Source: Planctomycetota bacterium (lineage in GTDB: Bacteria; Planctomycetota; Phycisphaerae; Phycisphaerales; SM1A02). Taken from it: DNA of 64,000 nucleotides. Below the pieces are notes generated by a model that did no database searches, was not told where the DNA came from, and was given only the letters and a program-made list of their open reading frames with translations. Within the stretch, counting starts at the first letter, position 1. Each line of letters starts with the position of its first letter. Below are positions 60,562 through 64,000 of the stretch, in pieces. Made by a program: the position numbers and the translations under genes. The stretch is taken from assembly GCA_003671025.1 (NCBI GenBank), contig QWPW01000006.1, forward strand, positions 45,083 through 109,082, read 5' to 3'.

Positions 60562-61260
60562 TCAGCGAGCGCGCACGGTCCGCTGCTCGATGCGCTTGAC
60601 CGACTCGGTGCGCACGATGCGGTCGACGTAGATGCCCGGGGTGTGAATGTGATCGGGGTCAAGCGAGCCAGTGGGCACGATTTCCTCGACTTCGGCCACG
60701 CATACCCGACCGCACATCGCCACCATCGGGTTGAAGTTGCGCGCGGTCTTGCGGAAGATCAGGTTGCCCGACTCGTCCGCCTTCCACGCCTTGACTAAGG
60801 AGAGGTCGGCGCGAATCCCGCGCTCAAGAACGTAGGTTTCCCCGTCGAATTCCTTGGTTTCCTTGCCCTGCGCGACGATGGTCCCGACGCCGGTTTTGGT
60901 GAAAAACCCCGCGATTCCCGCGCCGCCCGCGCGCATGCGTTCGGCAAGCGTGCCTTGAGGATTGAACTCAAGCTCAAGCTCGCCCGCCATGTACTGCCGC
61001 TCGAACTCCGCGTTCTCGCCGACATAGCTCGACACCATGCGCCGGATCTGCCGCGTCGCAAGCAGGAGCCCGAGACCCCAGTCGTCAACGCCCGCGTTGT
61101 TGCTAATCGCGGTGAGCCCGGTCGCGCCGGAGTCACGCAAGGCAAGGATGAGTTGCTCGGGAATCCCGCACAGCCCAAAGCCGCCGACCGCAACGGTGAT
61201 GCCATCGCGCGTGAGCCCGTCGAGCGCGGACTGGGGAGTTTCGTACACCTTGCTTTTCAT
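60562..61260 (-). CDS. scoA: 3-oxoacid/acetoacetyl-CoA transferase subunit A
   Basis: KVYETPQSALDGLTRDGITVAVGGFGLCGIPEQLI; ISNNAGVDDWGLGLLL; ELEFNPQGTLAERMRAGGAGIAGFFTKTGVGT. Confidence 0.93.
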   Translation of the reverse strand: MKSKVYETPQSALDGLTRDGITVAVGGFGLCGIPEQLILALRDSGATGLTAISNNAGVDDWGLGLLLATRQIRRMVSSYVGENAEFERQYMAGELELEFNPQGTLAERMRAGGAGIAGFFTKTGVGTIVAQGKETKEFDGETYVLERGIRADLSLVKAWKADESGNLIFRKTARNFNPMVAMCGRVCVAEVEEIVPTGSLDPDHIHTPGIYVDRIVRTESVKRIEQRTVRAR

Positions 61261-61518
61261 GGGGCGCGAAGTGTAACGGGGGGTTGACGGGAGTTTTGGC
61301 GAGGCACGATTTCGAGACTCCGCGAATCGCGGAAATGCACGGTTGTGGGTACGGAGCGCGCCGCCGTTGACGCATGGAATGTTGCTCGCGGTGCCGTGGT
61401 GGCGCGTGGTGTGAGCGGTGACGAAGTGGGCCAGCCACAATTTCCAAACTCCGCCAAGCGAGCGCCCCACAAGCGCCTGGCCAATCAGTTTCTCCGCGTC
61501 CCGCGCAACGCCCGTCGA

Positions 61519-62487
61519 TTACGGACACGTCCCCCAGCCGTCGAGAATCACTGCGAGATCGAAACCGTTGATGGTGCCATCCGCATTCGTGTCGGCGCGC
61601 GGGTAGCCCTTGGGCGCAGTGGAACCCCAATGGGCGAGGATGATTGCGAGGTCGGTCCCGTTGGTGCTGCCGTCTTCATCGATGTCGGAGCTGCACAGCG
61701 GACATGCTGGGAATCCATCGATGATGTTTCCAAGGATTGGAGAGGTTGAAGCCACCGGCGGGAACCCGTACACGCCGACGTCGCATTGGAAGTGACTCGG
61801 GCTTTCATCGATGAGAACCGTGGTGCCCGCGGGTTCATTGAACTTCAGCAGAAGTTGTGTATCGGAGTCTGCAGCGACTTCGCACTCAAACGGTGGCACA
61901 AAACTAGATGTGTAGCGCGCGCCGGCACTCACATGAATCCAATCAAGATCAAAGAGACACGACGGGAAGTTGACCGACGAAAGCAGGGGTCGGAACAGGC
62001 CGATCGACATGCGTGAATCTGGAGAGTTCCCCGCGCATGTCGCGGTGAAGACCCATGAATTCGTCAGCTGACCGTCAATGAAGAGCATCCCGTTCGATCC
62101 GCTGCGAACCCATGCCACATGACGCCATTCCCCAGCGAAGTTTGGAGCAAGCGAGGCAACCGAATCGGTGCCGCAGGCGTACCCCCGCGTCATGTAGTTC
62201 GAAGTCTCTGTTGAGGAAAAGGAGACCGACTTGGCTTCGTACATGTCGCGTTGCTCAGCAATGAGGAGACCTGTGGGAGACCCAGGTTGAATTCGGACGC
62301 GCATCTCGTAGGTGTAATCGACAGTCGGAAAAACGGTGTTTCCCGAGATTCGAATCGTGTCGGTGACTGCGCCGAATTGCGCGTAGCCGGCGTCTTGCGC
62401 GATGGCGCTCGACACAATCATGGTCGCGGCCGTGGTCGCGGCCATGGTCGCGGCGATCGATGCAGACGCGGTTGTTCTGTGGCTCAT
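61519..62487 (-). CDS. Secreted LamG-like domain protein with dockerin-like C-terminus
   Basis: Signal peptide MSHRTTASAS...; concanavalin/LamG-like WRHVAWVRSGSNGMLFIDGQLTNSW; DIDEDGSTNGTDLAIILAHWG and DTNADGTINGFDLAVILDGWG; frame open upstream to 62853. Confidence 0.7.
   Translation of the reverse strand: MSHRTTASASIAATMAATTAATMIVSSAIAQDAGYAQFGAVTDTIRISGNTVFPTVDYTYEMRVRIQPGSPTGLLIAEQRDMYEAKSVSFSSTETSNYMTRGYACGTDSVASLAPNFAGEWRHVAWVRSGSNGMLFIDGQLTNSWVFTATCAGNSPDSRMSIGLFRPLLSSVNFPSCLFDLDWIHVSAGARYTSSFVPPFECEVAADSDTQLLLKFNEPAGTTVLIDESPSHFQCDVGVYGFPPVASTSPILGNIIDGFPACPLCSSDIDEDGSTNGTDLAIILAHWGSTAPKGYPRADTNADGTINGFDLAVILDGWGTCP
62420..62455. repeat. 12-bp tandem repeat x3 (atggtcgcggcc) within signal peptide region
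   Basis: atggtcgcggcc gtggtcgcggcc atggtcgcggcg. Confidence 0.8.
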
Positions 62488-62758
62488 CTTCGTGCTCTCC
62501 GAATGCGCTTCGGTTGGCCGCACAAGACGAATGTGCGCGCGCGCCGAACTTTGCGTTTCGAGAAGGAAGAGAGATCCGCCAATGCCCTCATGCCACAGGG
62601 TCGCCAGAATTACGAAAATCATCGCGGCTTTCGCGAAGGTGCGACGTGAACGTGCGGTGAAGCGTTCGGCGGACTCTGGTTCGTTCTCGTCATCCTCGTC
62701 CGCGCGTGCGAGTGCGCTGCGCAACCGAGCACGTTGGACCGCGTCCATTGGGTGCGAC

Positions 62759-63445
62759 TTAAGCATTGGCGTCATCGTCATCCACGAGGATCGCTCGAAA
62801 CTCAGCCTCGCGCTCCGGTTGCGCAATGCGCTCGTCGGCCAACAGCAGCTCAATTTCCGCGCGCAGCCTCCGAAGCGCGGTCCGCGTGATCATCGGTGCA
62901 CGGGTCGCGGCAATCGAGAGCTCGATCTCAAGAGCGGGGTACGAAACGCCCTCGAGGACGTGGCGCGTGAAGAGCCGCCAGAAATCGCTTCGCCCTTCGC
63001 GGGTGTATGCGAGTTGGACCCGATCGCACGCCACTTGCAGCACGCCTCGACGCCACGCGCGATCGAGTGCACGCCACGGCTCGGGATCGAGGGACGCGTC
63101 GGGAGCGGCGAGTTCGGTGGCTCGACGAGCGCGGCGCTCTTGCGCAACGTGTTCATGCGCATAGAACACCAGGCCGTTCACCAACCAACGCCGAAGCGTG
63201 ATCGGCGGAGTTTGCGTGAGCCAGAGCAAGAAGTAATCGTCACGCGCGAAACGTGAACCAATGAATCCGCCGACCAAGTCTTCGGGCGTTCCGATGTTGC
63301 GCAATCTGCCCGCGCGGACGTACGCACAGAGCGGCGCGTATGCGTGCGACATCACATGGCTCCGCGCCAATTCAATCTTCCCTAAAGAGATTGCACGCTC
63401 GAGAAACGTGAGATGCGTCGATGGAAATTCATCTAAGTCCGCCAC
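62759..63445 (-). CDS. ECF-type RNA polymerase sigma factor, planctomycete-style
   Basis: GTPEDLVGGFIGSRFARDDYFLLWLTQTPPITLRRWLVNGLVFYAHEHVAQERRARR and C-terminal helix-turn-helix-like region. Confidence 0.72.
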   Translation of the reverse strand: MADLDEFPSTHLTFLERAISLGKIELARSHVMSHAYAPLCAYVRAGRLRNIGTPEDLVGGFIGSRFARDDYFLLWLTQTPPITLRRWLVNGLVFYAHEHVAQERRARRATELAAPDASLDPEPWRALDRAWRRGVLQVACDRVQLAYTREGRSDFWRLFTRHVLEGVSYPALEIELSIAATRAPMITRTALRRLRAEIELLLADERIAQPEREAEFRAILVDDDDANA

Positions 63446-63580
63446 AACTTGACTATACCTTCATCGACGGAAGGCGATCGCAAAGCGGAGGTCGTCGTGA
63501 TGACGGCGGTGCTTCGCGCGGCGGGGCGCGTGATCGTGCGCGCGCGATGTCTCGCGAAGGTGCGCCGCTGAGTGAGAACC

Positions 63581-63907
63581 ATGAGCCGCTCTCCGCGAGT
63601 TCAGATGCCTCGGAATCTTTCGATCGCGCAAGGGCCACTTGCATTGCTTTCTCAAGCGTGCATGTTTGTAGAGGCCGCGCTCCTCGCAGAAGGGCGCGAT
63701 CCCGCGTGGACAGTGTTTCGTCGTCACGCGATTGATTGACGAAATTACCAAGCGCTCGAATCAGAACTCGGCCTCCAACGCCAACAAATGGCCGACCTCG
63801 TGCGCAGCGTGACGAAACGAATCCGCACCCGCATGGTTGAACTTCTCGAAGTCGAAGGCGGGAACCTCGCCGAAGAAATCCGCGACGTCATCCACCTCGC
63901 GCGATGA
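63581..63907 (+). pseudogene. Sigma-70 region-4-like ORF interrupted by in-frame TGA (63737-63739)
   Basis: MSRSPRVQMPRNLSIAQGPLALLSQACMFVEAALLAEGRDPAWTVFRRHAID*RNYQALESELGLQRQQMADLVRSVTKRIRTRMVELLEVEGGNLAEEIRDVIHLAR in one frame. Confidence 0.5.
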
Positions 63908-63971
63908 GCGCGGAGACGGTCGCCAACGCTAAAAATTGCTGTACCAAGATGCGCCTAGGTATCATCGAGGG

Positions 63972-64000
63972 ATGGCTTCGGCGGATCCACCTTTGAATCA
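63972..64000 (+). CDS. Start of a downstream gene, truncated by window edge
   Basis: ATG GCT TCG GCG GAT CCA CCT TTG AAT, preceded by ttgctg-N18-tatcat promoter-like spacing. Confidence 0.35.

Noticed and set aside
63737-63739. Selenocysteine codon
   Set aside because: No obvious SECIS-like hairpin directly downstream, and the local context fits a Gly codon mutation better than a redox Cys/Sec site

Overview
The window is GC-rich bacterial chromosomal DNA that reads like a Planctomycetota genome, probably Phycisphaerae. That assignment is inferred from the hotdog-ACP-hotdog cluster, the planctomycete-style ECF sigma factor, the LamG/dockerin-like protein and the type II secretion gene set; no database search was possible. 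Real genes fill almost the whole window. The many long antisense ORFs in the track are GC-rich mirror artefacts. Main blocks: (1) an AsmA-like protein truncated at the left edge; (2) a lone nuoI divergent from an F-type ATPase operon atpZ-I-B-E-F-H-A that ends at a strong terminator before atpG/D/C; (3) housekeeping and accessory enzymes: epimerase, pyroglutamyl peptidase, yeast-type cytosine deaminase, NERD-SF1 helicase, FtsK, FabZ/ACP/FabZ, CoaD, PanB, HtrA, an ABC ATPase, ThyX, a degenerate phosphonatase-like HAD protein, a phosphohexomutase, a PTPS-III-like protein and Ppk1; (4) a PilT/PilC/pseudopilin cluster (30.7-36.7 kb); (5) a 1514-aa PQQ-propeller protein and a hyperacidic protein; (6) a near-complete type II secretion operon (42.8-58.5 kb); (7) an LTxxQ-like secreted protein, an orphan ScoA, a LamG/dockerin protein and an ECF sigma factor, plus an apparent sigma-factor-like remnant with an in-frame TGA. 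The most notable observations are: a 21-bp tandem repeat that reiterates the prepilin RRG cleavage motif in the leaders of two pseudopilins (GspH and GspK); a run of strong hairpins upstream of coaD that suggests a structured RNA; paired hairpins between atpE and atpF; several catalytically degenerate enzymes; and an unusual density of short tandem repeats, mostly 12 bp.
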